Shown here piece after piece: positions 18,479-26,257 of a stretch of 64,000 nt of DNA (position 1 is the first letter of the stretch; each line of letters begins with the position of its first letter). The notes under the pieces were generated by a model, which was not told the DNA's origin, ran no database searches, and was given only the letters and a program-made list of their open reading frames with translations. Location: contig NZ_OV350343.1 in NCBI RefSeq assembly GCF_923868895.1, forward strand, positions 2,356,001 through 2,420,000, read 5' to 3'. The stretch is from Halomonas sp. TD01 (GTDB taxonomy: Bacteria > Pseudomonadota > Gammaproteobacteria > Pseudomonadales > Halomonadaceae). Position numbers and translations under genes: made by a program.

Positions 18479-19183
18479 ATGAGTACTCCAAGCCACCACT
18501 TTTCAGACGCTGAAAAGCACGGGCTATACCGCGCCATTTATGAGCGGCGCGATGTGCGCTCACAGTTCTTACCTGATCCCATTGCCCCCGAGATTTTAGC
18601 AAGACTGCTAAAGGCTGCCCACCACGCACCTTCAGTAGGGTTTATGCAGCCCTGGGATTTTGTTGTGATCAAAAGCCGCGAGGTTAGAGCGTCGATAGTG
18701 GCGATGTTCGAGCAAGAAAACCAAAAAGCCGCCGAGCGGTTTGAGGGAGAACGCAAGGAGCGCTACCAAGGCTTGAAACTACAAGGCATTTTGGAAAGTC
18801 CGATTAATCTCTGCATTACTTGTGACCGTAGCCGAGGCGGCCCCCATGTGCTAGGGCGCAATAGCATTGTGGATACCGACCTTTTCAGCACGTGTTTAGC
18901 CGTGCAAAACCTCTGGCTAGCGGCACGGGCAGAAGGCATTGGCGTTGGCTGGGTAAGTATTCTTGACCAAGATCAGCTAGGCACGGCGTTGAAGTTGCCT
19001 GAACATGTTTATCCGTTGGCTTATCTTTGCCTTGGTTATGTCAGTGAGTTTTTAGATCAGCCAGAGCTGGAAGCAAAAGGCTGGCGCTCCCGGCTTTCAT
19101 TAAATGAGTTGGTGCACAGCGATGGCTGGGGCGGTTCGTTGGCAGAAAGCCCGCTTTTAGCTGCTTTGCAAGAACACGAATAG
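18479..19183 (+). CDS. bluB: 5,6-dimethylbenzimidazole synthase BluB
   Basis: A 234-residue flavoprotein of the nitroreductase fold, matching BluB along its length. Key segments are RRDVRSQFLPDPI near the N-terminus, APSVGFMQPWDFVVI (about 51-65) and the GIGVGWVSILD block (about 153-163), which help form the FMN site. BluB fragments reduced FMN with O2 to make 5,6-dimethylbenzimidazole, the lower ligand of cobalamin. No other cobalamin gene and no B12 riboswitch is adjacent, so here it may feed remodelling of salvaged corrinoids. The start is the ATG at 18479. Confidence 0.94.
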   Translation: MSTPSHHFSDAEKHGLYRAIYERRDVRSQFLPDPIAPEILARLLKAAHHAPSVGFMQPWDFVVIKSREVRASIVAMFEQENQKAAERFEGERKERYQGLKLQGILESPINLCITCDRSRGGPHVLGRNSIVDTDLFSTCLAVQNLWLAARAEGIGVGWVSILDQDQLGTALKLPEHVYPLAYLCLGYVSEFLDQPELEAKGWRSRLSLNELVHSDGWGGSLAESPLLAALQEHE

Positions 19184-19294
19184 CCGAGCTTTTGAGCGGT
19201 GGGGCGTTCGTGAGTGTCTGCGTTGATTTGCTGTCGTTGTGATGGGGGCTCATCAACAGAATAATCGAGGCTCAAGGAGAGGAGCAAAACCATC

Positions 19295-19675
19295 ATGTTG
19301 AATAGAAAGGCTAGCGCACCTCGGCACGTGAAAGGCACTGTGGGGCGGTCACTAGTCATAACGCTGACATTTTTTGCGCTACTGGCCGTCGCGGTCGTCA
19401 TCGAAAAGCTACCTATGTGGTTGCTGTTCATCTACCTAGCGGTCAGTGTGGTGACATGTCTTACTTATGCGGTAGATAAATCCGCTGCACAAAAAAACGC
19501 GCAGCGGATTTCCGAAAATACCTTGCATGTGTTGTCACTATTGGGCGGCTGGCCCGGGGCAATGGTTGCACAGCAATGGCTTCGCCACAAAACACAAAAG
19601 CGTGCCTTCAGGCGTATATTTTGGATGACGGTGCTGCTCAATCTGACCGCGCTTGCTAGTTGGATATGGGCATAA
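19295..19675 (+). CDS. DUF1294 membrane protein
   Basis: A 126-residue protein with three to four hydrophobic segments: about 19-36, 41-60, and a final helix at about 108-126. The central segment carries the DUF1294 signature ENTLHVLSLLGGWPGAMVAQQ followed by RHKTQKRAFRRIFW. Many relatives carry an N-terminal cold-shock domain; this one does not and has only a short basic N-terminus. Function is unknown. AAGGAGAGGAG lies upstream of the ATG. Confidence 0.88.
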   Translation: MLNRKASAPRHVKGTVGRSLVITLTFFALLAVAVVIEKLPMWLLFIYLAVSVVTCLTYAVDKSAAQKNAQRISENTLHVLSLLGGWPGAMVAQQWLRHKTQKRAFRRIFWMTVLLNLTALASWIWA

Positions 19676-19757
19676 TTTTCAAATGACTTAATCTCTTAAC
19701 GTTTATCTCCTAGGCTATATAGCAGAATGCTTGTTACGCACTGATAAAGGCAACGCC

Positions 19758-21110
19758 ATGAGCCATGCACTAACCGGGCATAACCGCCCACAGCAGGTGA
19801 TTGAGGCGATTCAGCAGGTGAATGCGCCGCTAAATGCAGCGCACCGCCAAGCAAAGTACGCCAAGATGGCCGCGTCTCCCTACCGATTTTTCCGTGGAAC
19901 TAATCACTTGTATTGGCAAGACGTTTGGCACGACTGGCGTTTTGCGCTATTCGGCGGATGGCCTAATACCCAAACGTGGCTCCAAGGCGATGCGCACGTT
20001 TATAACTTTGGTGCTTATGGTCACCACGATGACCAAGTGCGCTACGGCATGGATGACTTCGACGACGCATTGATCGGCGACTATCAATACGATGTATGGC
20101 GGCTAGCGATCAGTGTGGTGTTGGATAGCCGTGAAAACGCAGCGTTAAGTTCTAAAGCGACTGATAAAGCGCTGAAAAAGCTGTTAGAGGGTTACATTCA
20201 TACGCTAGCGGGTTATACCCAAGAAGCTCATGCAAAAGATGCTCATACTAAAGAACTGTTCATTGATGCGGTGACTTTGGATAGCGCCAAAGGCCCACTC
20301 AAGCCTTTCATGGGCAAAGTCGCCGATAAGCAGAGTCGGGCGCGTATGCTGGAAAAATGGACAACCCTCGATAGTCAGAAAGGGCGTATGTTCGCTGAGC
20401 GACCTGGGAAGCTAGCGAATTTACCAGCAGATGTCGCCAGCCAGCTGCGCCGTTTGATTGAGCAAGAGTATCAACAGACGCTACAGCATCCGATAAAAGA
20501 GAATGACCCAAAGCACTTTCGTGTAAAAGATACCGCCCGACGCCTGGATGCGGGAACGGGCTCATTAGGTGTCGAGCGTTACTACGTATTGATTGAGGGT
20601 GGGGCGGATCATGAACACGATGACGTTATATTAGATGTTAAAGAACAAGTAACGCCGGAAGCTTACGGCTTAATGAATAAAACCCAACAGCAGGCGTGGC
20701 GAAAGTTATTTCCTAATGAAGGCATCCGTCATGCGGCGGCGTTTCATGCCATTGCCGAACATCCGGACGCCTACTTGGGCTGGCTGGCCATAAACGGCAA
20801 AGTGTTTTCGGTCCGAGAGCGCTCTCCGTTCAAAAAAGACGTGCCTACTCACAAGCTTTCAGGGGGTAAGTCCTACCGCAAGCTGGCGCGCCAATGGGGT
20901 GAAATTCTGGCACGTGAACATCTTCGCGGTGCCCAGGCGCTTCACCGAGGTCATTCAGCGCCATTTGCCAACGCGGTATGTCAGCGTTTAGAAGGTCGCG
21001 AAACGCAGTTTATTGAGGTGGTGTCGACCCTTGCAATTGCGTATGCCGACTGCGTTTTTCAAGACTACCAAGTGTTCGTGGAGCACTTTTTGGCGACGGA
21101 TTCCGCTTAA
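19758..21110 (+). CDS. DUF2252 family protein
   Basis: A 450-residue soluble protein of the DUF2252 family. Diagnostic segments are SPYRFFRGTNHLYWQD, the TWLQGDAHVYNFGAYG block and YGMDDFDDALIGDYQYDVWRL; the conserved GDAH and DFD motifs recall the protein-kinase-like/aminoglycoside-phosphotransferase fold, but no substrate is known. An upstream TTG gives a nine-residue extension; I chose the ATG at 19758 because AAAGG is well placed for it. A terminator is not obvious, and the convergent diguanylate cyclase gene ends 19 bases away. Confidence 0.9.
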   Translation: MSHALTGHNRPQQVIEAIQQVNAPLNAAHRQAKYAKMAASPYRFFRGTNHLYWQDVWHDWRFALFGGWPNTQTWLQGDAHVYNFGAYGHHDDQVRYGMDDFDDALIGDYQYDVWRLAISVVLDSRENAALSSKATDKALKKLLEGYIHTLAGYTQEAHAKDAHTKELFIDAVTLDSAKGPLKPFMGKVADKQSRARMLEKWTTLDSQKGRMFAERPGKLANLPADVASQLRRLIEQEYQQTLQHPIKENDPKHFRVKDTARRLDAGTGSLGVERYYVLIEGGADHEHDDVILDVKEQVTPEAYGLMNKTQQQAWRKLFPNEGIRHAAAFHAIAEHPDAYLGWLAINGKVFSVRERSPFKKDVPTHKLSGGKSYRKLARQWGEILAREHLRGAQALHRGHSAPFANAVCQRLEGRETQFIEVVSTLAIAYADCVFQDYQVFVEHFLATDSA

Positions 21111-21129
21111 TAGGCCGCGCCACTAACGT

Positions 21130-22929
21130 TCATAGTGTCTGCTGTTTGCTGAACAAAAAGCCTTGATCCTCAAGAGAGTCTTCCCAAACAACACAGCGGT
21201 TTCGTCCGCTGTGTTTTGCTTGATAAAGCGCCTCGTCGGCAAGTCGTAGCAGCTTCTTAGGATCTTGAGTGTGATCAGGATAGGTAGCCACCCCACAGGA
21301 AAGCGTGATTCGCCGTAGCGGAGTATCCTGATGGGCAAATGCCTGTTGGGAAATAGATATTAGCAGCGCTTTTGCCCTGGACTCGGCAGCAATTTGCGAT
21401 GTGGCAGGCAGCAAAGCAACAAACTCCTCACCACCAAAACGACAGATGACGTCGAGATCACGTAGGTGGTGACGCAGCAGCCCTGCGATGTCCACCAGTA
21501 CAGCGTCTCCTGCATCATGACCAAAATCGTCGTTGATCTGTTTGAAATAGTCCACATCCAACATGAGCACAGAAAGGTGGCTGGCATGTTGTAGTACTCG
21601 CTGACATTGGTGCTCAAATGCTGTGTCGAAGTGGCGGCGATTATGCAGGCCCGTTAATGGATCTTTGCGTGATAAGCCATCTAACTCCTCAACGAGTCGG
21701 TCGAGATCAGCTGTCCGGGACGCCACCTGTTGCTCAAGGGTTTCATTCGCTAGAGCAAGCTGTTGTTGAGTATGGCGATAGTGCCACAGAAAAATAGCAG
21801 CGTTCGCGACTGCGAAAGCTAACGAACCATAGCTCAATGGCACGCTGCGCCAGGTCACAAAGCCGTGGGCAACAATCATATCGGCTAGCAACAATGGTGC
21901 ATAAAACATAAAGCTCACTACCAGTAGCCGCTGTTCGAGCGTTAACCGTTGAAAGCGCATGAGTGCTAGCACCAGCATCATGGGAAGTGTGATAGCTAGC
22001 AGTACGTCAAAGATAGGAAAGGTGAGTGAAAGGCTGATCACACCAAACTGCACCAAGCCCATGGCAAAAACGAGATACATCAAGTGGATAACCCATAATC
22101 GTGTTATCCAACGTTTCGCAGTGCCTTCTAACCAGTCGCTGAGCAACAACCCCAATGCCACTGGCAGGGTATAGTAACTTCCAGCCCGCAACATGTCCCA
22201 ACCCAAAGCGCCATCTGAAATTAGCTGGCGAGCAGGGGTTTCAGCAAGCAACATCAGTCCCGAAGCATAGGCAAATAGTGCAATGGCACCGAAGCCTTGG
22301 CGCTGCGGGCCTATCAACGCGAAAATGCTAGCCAGGATCGCTAGCACCAATACCAGTGCGCTCACGCCCAGGTCCTGAGCGGAGTCATGAATAACTTGCT
22401 TCAGTACGTCAATACGCTCCATCACTTGCACTTGGCCCCATAGGCCAATACTGGTGTAGTACGAATAGAGCCGAAAGGTGAGTTGTTGTCCGGCGGCATT
22501 TTCGGGTAAGTCGATCATATGCCAGGGCCAACCAGCAAAATCTCCTTTGCCCTGATCGTCAAACTCTCCGTATTGATAGATGAGTTGGTCACCCAGATAA
22601 ACTTGTCCGATAAGATTAATGCTGGTGATAAAAAGAACTGGGTCGTTCCAGTCACCGGCGGGCAGTGTTGTGCGTAACCAGAGATGCTCGTGCCCCTCAC
22701 GGCCAGGCGGATTGGAGGGAGAGTCAATGGTTTGCCACTCTGTTGTATTGCTTTGCAGCCAAAGTGGATGGCTAGTAGAAGCCTGAGGAGAATCGCCCCA
22801 GCGATATTCCCAATTTTGCAGTGGTTGTGGCGGGGAGGCAGCGAAAAGCCCACTTGGAAACATTACAAGCGTGGCCAGTATTAGGAGCAACTGGGTGAAA
22901 TGACGTATGGCAAGCCAACGAGGCAGCAT
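21130..22929 (-). CDS. Membrane diguanylate cyclase: periplasmic sensor, 7TM, GGDEF
   Basis: A 599-residue protein. A signal-like helix (about 10-30) leads to a beta-rich periplasmic sensor (about 35-180) resembling the jelly-roll domains of 7TM-type receptors, then seven hydrophobic segments (about 190-390), a short coiled coil (about 395-425) and a GGDEF domain (about 430-585). The active site is intact as GGEEF, preceded by DPLTGLHNRRHFD. An RDLD sits five residues before GGEEF, the position of the inhibitory I-site, so product feedback is likely. It should make cyclic di-GMP in response to an external signal. The ligand is unknown. Confidence 0.94.
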   Translation of the reverse strand: MLPRWLAIRHFTQLLLILATLVMFPSGLFAASPPQPLQNWEYRWGDSPQASTSHPLWLQSNTTEWQTIDSPSNPPGREGHEHLWLRTTLPAGDWNDPVLFITSINLIGQVYLGDQLIYQYGEFDDQGKGDFAGWPWHMIDLPENAAGQQLTFRLYSYYTSIGLWGQVQVMERIDVLKQVIHDSAQDLGVSALVLVLAILASIFALIGPQRQGFGAIALFAYASGLMLLAETPARQLISDGALGWDMLRAGSYYTLPVALGLLLSDWLEGTAKRWITRLWVIHLMYLVFAMGLVQFGVISLSLTFPIFDVLLAITLPMMLVLALMRFQRLTLEQRLLVVSFMFYAPLLLADMIVAHGFVTWRSVPLSYGSLAFAVANAAIFLWHYRHTQQQLALANETLEQQVASRTADLDRLVEELDGLSRKDPLTGLHNRRHFDTAFEHQCQRVLQHASHLSVLMLDVDYFKQINDDFGHDAGDAVLVDIAGLLRHHLRDLDVICRFGGEEFVALLPATSQIAAESRAKALLISISQQAFAHQDTPLRRITLSCGVATYPDHTQDPKKLLRLADEALYQAKHSGRNRCVVWEDSLEDQGFLFSKQQTL

Positions 22930-23111
22930 GATGAACGTCTAATCTCCTGATTACGATCCTTCTGCTGATAAGTGCTTCAATCCAAGCCCACTGATTGATT
23001 GAGGCGCGCATGATGCAAACATCAAAGCCAGCCACCAGTTTAACTAAAAACAAGCCCAGGATAATGGCAGTTACTTCAACGTTAAAAAACGTTACGCGGG
23101 AGGTGAGGGGA

Positions 23112-23139
23112 AGGGCTGGGCCTCTCTTGGACCAGCCCT
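23112..23139. other. Hairpin between the stomatin and diguanylate cyclase genes
   Basis: AGGGCTGG and CCAGCCCT pair over a 12-base loop in the 271-base gap. No T-run follows on either strand. It may end the NfeD-stomatin transcript by another route, but this is unproven. Confidence 0.35.
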
Positions 23140-23200
23140 GGCAGGCTTTGCGCAGCTACTAGTAATAGCACTTAGCGCTGTATTATTGAAATAGTGCTTT

Positions 23201-24262
23201 TTAAGAGGCTGTTGCACCGCCGACGATGCCACTGCGAAAGCCGCCCTCACTGCTGTTGCGGTTTTTTAGATGATTAGCGACAGTGTCTTCAGGTGAACCC
23301 GCCATTTCACGGAACATACCCATTGACCCCAGCAGGGCAGAGGACTCGTAAGGCACGAATACACGCTCACCGTCTTTCGCCATGTTGGGCAGCCCTTTGA
23401 TGTAGCTTTGGCCAAGTAGGTAGCCCACCACCGTGCGCTTGTTCTCTTCGCTGTCACCGATGGCGCTAAGCACGAGTTTGATGGATTCCTGCTCACCTTG
23501 GGCGCGTAAAATCGCTGATTCTTTATCGCCCTGGGCGTTAAGAATGGCCGACTCGCGCTGCCCTTGAGCCATCGCAATGGCCGCAGATTTTTCACCTTCT
23601 GCTTCTGTTACCGTCGCGCGGCGTTTACGTTCAGCGGCCATTTGCAGGCGCATCGCAGATTCCACCTCTTCCGGCATGGCGATATCCTGCACCTCTACCC
23701 GAGAGATTTTGACACCCCACTTGGAAGCGGGCTCTTCCATCGCTGCCTGGATTTCATTGTTAACCTCGGCACGAGACTCAAACAGTTTATCTAGTTCCAT
23801 CTTGCCGACCACTGAGCGAAGCGTGGTTTTTGCCAGAACCTCGACTGCTTGGCTCATATTCTCTACTTCATAGACAGCTCGCTTGGGGTCGATAATCTGA
23901 TAGTAAAGAGCGCCGTTGATTCTCACGGTGACGTTATCCGTGGTGACAACCGGTTGGCCAGGAAAGTCCATGACTGTTTCACGGCGATCAATGCGGATTT
24001 CATCGCTGGTAATCGCGGTGTAATCTTCGCCCATCTTGCGATAGCGCAGCATTGTGATCGCGCGTGGCTGCTCAATAAAAGGAATAATGATATTGATGCC
24101 GCTTTCAAGCACGCGGTGAAACGATCCTAGACGCTCAATCACCATCACTTCTGACTGGCGAACAATGACCAATCCTTTTGAGATGATGAGCACGCCAATG
24201 ACAACAATAATCAGGCTGATGAGTAGGCCTGGGCTAATCGATAAATCCATCAGGTTATTCAT
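23201..24262 (-). CDS. SPFH/stomatin-family protein (QmcA-like), NfeD partner
   Basis: A 353-residue band-7 protein. One N-terminal membrane helix (about 12-33) precedes the SPFH domain (about 35-220, including GSFHRVLESGINIIIPF) and a long Ala/Glu/Gln-rich coiled coil (about 205-275) with repeats of the type QGxxESAIL. A conserved C-terminal part follows. SPFH proteins assemble into large membrane-bound cages around proteases or in functional microdomains. It starts 2 bases after its partner nfeD ends, with AAGGAGCC before the ATG, so the two are coupled; a role in membrane-protein quality control is inferred from this pairing. Confidence 0.94.
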   Translation of the reverse strand: MNNLMDLSISPGLLISLIIVVIGVLIISKGLVIVRQSEVMVIERLGSFHRVLESGINIIIPFIEQPRAITMLRYRKMGEDYTAITSDEIRIDRRETVMDFPGQPVVTTDNVTVRINGALYYQIIDPKRAVYEVENMSQAVEVLAKTTLRSVVGKMELDKLFESRAEVNNEIQAAMEEPASKWGVKISRVEVQDIAMPEEVESAMRLQMAAERKRRATVTEAEGEKSAAIAMAQGQRESAILNAQGDKESAILRAQGEQESIKLVLSAIGDSEENKRTVVGYLLGQSYIKGLPNMAKDGERVFVPYESSALLGSMGMFREMAGSPEDTVANHLKNRNSSEGGFRSGIVGGATAS

Positions 24263-24264
24263 GC

Positions 24265-24759
24265 TTATGGCTCCTTGCGTTGGGAAGTTGCATCCTGGGG
24301 GCTAACGTCTGATGAAGGTGTCAGCGTCACTAAGGCCGTTGTACCTTCAAAGCGTTTAAAGATGACTAGGGTTCCTGGCGGCAGCTTAGTATCACCGCTC
24401 TCAATGACACGTAAACGATAGAAATCACCGTTCACCTTAATGCCGGTTGCGTTGTCAAAATCGCGTGTCAGTGTTTTGTAATGGTTGCCTTTTTCAACGC
24501 CTGTGCCGGTTGTGCCGTAGGCAACGCCTCTTGGTGAAAAGCGCGGGCGAATTACCACAACGCCTAAAGGCACTAAAATACCCGCAAAAACTCCCATGCT
24601 GAGCAACTGCCAAGGCAGCGATAACCCCAGTGCAGTTACCGCAGCGGTCAGTGCCGCAGCGATTCCCAGCGCAAGCAATAACATTGCGCCTGACGTCAGT
24701 TCTGCGAGACTTAGCAATAGGGCAATCACCAGCCAAGTATAAGCAGGGTTCCAGTCCAT
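24265..24759 (-). CDS. NfeD-like protein (short type)
   Basis: A 164-residue NfeD of the short class without a protease domain. Two to three hydrophobic segments fill residues 6-75 and a small OB-fold domain follows (about 95-150) with a GVEKGNHYKTL region and the FYRLRVIESG strand. It is the obligate neighbour of stomatin-type SPFH genes and is thought to help anchor or organise them. AGGAG precedes the ATG. It is the first gene of a two-gene operon, divergent from the DUF305 gene 140 bases away. Confidence 0.9.
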   Translation of the reverse strand: MDWNPAYTWLVIALLLSLAELTSGAMLLLALGIAAALTAAVTALGLSLPWQLLSMGVFAGILVPLGVVVIRPRFSPRGVAYGTTGTGVEKGNHYKTLTRDFDNATGIKVNGDFYRLRVIESGDTKLPPGTLVIFKRFEGTTALVTLTPSSDVSPQDATSQRKEP

Positions 24760-24898
24760 GTGTGCTCCTATGCAGTCTATGAATGAAGCTGTCCACTAGA
24801 GTAACCTACTCGACGCGTATTGACCTGTGTGCTGCATATAGGTTTTAAACTTTAAATCTTGCGGTTTCATGCTTTTATCACTCGTCAGGAGAGTTGCT

Positions 24899-25342
24899 AT
24901 GCTGCTCGATTATGTAAAATTTAAGTTAGCTAATGCGCGGCTATTTAGTCCTTTAAAAGTAGCAGTGAGTGCTTGCGCTGTGGCGGGTTTGATGACGTCT
25001 CCCGCCCTTTTGGCTGATCATCATGGCAGTCATAACCACCAAGATACCCATGGTCACCATAGTGCCTCGGATCATTCGCAGGGTGATAACCCTGCCATCG
25101 CAGCTTATCAAGCTGCCAATGATCGTATGCATGAAGATATGGCCATGTCATTTACGGGTAACCCCGATGTGGATTTTGCTAAAGGAATGATTCCCCATCA
25201 TGAAGGCGCCATTGCCATGGCAGAAATTGTGTTGGAGTACGGTGAAGACCTTGAGATTCGCCAACTGGCTGAGGACATTATCGCTGCTCAAGAGAGCGAA
25301 ATTGCTTTCCTGCGTGAGTGGTTGGAGCAGCACGACCACTAA
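24899..25342 (+). CDS. His-rich exported DUF305 protein
   Basis: A 147-residue protein from the ATG at 24899, chosen because GGAG lies seven bases upstream; an earlier in-frame start adds ten residues. A signal peptide ends about residue 40 (near the ALLADHH segment). The next 25 residues hold a His-rich run (HHGSHNHQDTHGHH) likely to bind copper or another divalent metal. The DUF305 domain follows with the conserved DFAKGMIPHHEGAIAMAEIVL (21 residues in the family core). DUF305 proteins are often found with copper-resistance genes, none of which is adjacent here. Periplasmic location is predicted. Confidence 0.88.
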   Translation: MLLDYVKFKLANARLFSPLKVAVSACAVAGLMTSPALLADHHGSHNHQDTHGHHSASDHSQGDNPAIAAYQAANDRMHEDMAMSFTGNPDVDFAKGMIPHHEGAIAMAEIVLEYGEDLEIRQLAEDIIAAQESEIAFLREWLEQHDH

Positions 25343-25432
25343 TTAGAGATTTCATCACCTTCGCGATGACCCGAGTATTCACAGGAGTGCTATCCTGCTC
25401 GCCTCATTAAGCATGTCTCCAAGGAGAGTCGC

Positions 25433-26149
25433 GTGTCGGGTGTGATTTACTGGTTGGATATGGCGGGTGTCATTGTATTTGCCTTGTCAGGTGTGATTTT
25501 GGCCTGTCGTTCGCGAATGGATCCTTTCGGTATGCTGGTGCTGGCGGCGGTGACCGGCATTGGCGGCGGCACACTTAGGGATTTGGTACTTGGCGTTCGC
25601 CCAGTATTCTGGGTGACGGATCCGACCTATTTGTGGGTGATATTAGCCACAGTGGGCGTGTCTTTGGTGGGATTTCACTATATTCATCGCCTTTCTCGGG
25701 GTTTTCTACCCGTTGCCGATGCGTTTGGGTTGGCACTATTCACTGTCATAGGCACTCATAAAGCACTGCTGCTGGGTACCTCAGGCGTTGTGGCGGTGTT
25801 AATGGGTATGATGACAGGCGTGGCGGGTGGCATGATTCGTGATGTGCTAGCCCAGCGGGTACCCATGGTGCTTCGTGAAGAGATTTACGCAACAGCGGCT
25901 TTGGCGGGTGGCATTGTGTATGTGGCGTTCGATGCGTTAGAGGCGCCACTAACGGTTGCGATTGCAGCCGCCTTAATAGTGACGCTTGGGTTGCGCCTAG
26001 CGGCGATTCACTGGCACCTGGCGCTACCGGTATTTGCCTGGGTTACGCTACCACCGAAAACGCATGACGAAACTGCAGCACCACTATCAACCCCTCAGAA
26101 AGCCAAAGAGCGGGTGCGGATGATTCGAAGGGAGCGTAAAAAACATTAG
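25433..26149 (+). CDS. TRIC-type cation channel family protein (UPF0126/YicG)
   Basis: A 238-residue membrane protein with seven hydrophobic segments and two internally related halves. Each half carries a GGGxxRD-like motif: GIGGGTLRDLVLG (about 42-54) in the first and VAGGMIRDVLAQ (about 131-142) in the second. Bacterial members form trimeric potassium/sodium channels related to animal TRIC. The C-terminal 30 residues are basic and cytoplasmic. The start is GTG, with AAGGAGAG just before it. Confidence 0.92.
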   Translation: MSGVIYWLDMAGVIVFALSGVILACRSRMDPFGMLVLAAVTGIGGGTLRDLVLGVRPVFWVTDPTYLWVILATVGVSLVGFHYIHRLSRGFLPVADAFGLALFTVIGTHKALLLGTSGVVAVLMGMMTGVAGGMIRDVLAQRVPMVLREEIYATAALAGGIVYVAFDALEAPLTVAIAAALIVTLGLRLAAIHWHLALPVFAWVTLPPKTHDETAAPLSTPQKAKERVRMIRRERKKH

Positions 26150-26156
26150 CCCGGCA

Positions 26157-26205
26157 GCCTTCCTTTGGCGATGTTGCTAACTAAAGGAAGGCGTATCCGT
26201 CTCTT
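26157..26205 (+). terminator. Probable terminator after the TRIC-type gene
   Basis: GCCTTCCTTT and AAAGGAAGGC form a perfect 10-bp stem (26157-26166 with 26183-26192) over a 16-base loop. A TCTCTTTTTT tract follows a few bases later. Confidence 0.6.
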
Positions 26206-26257
26206 TTTTCTATTTCGTCTCTTCCTTCGTCGTTACCTTCTCTCTTTTAAATCTCTT

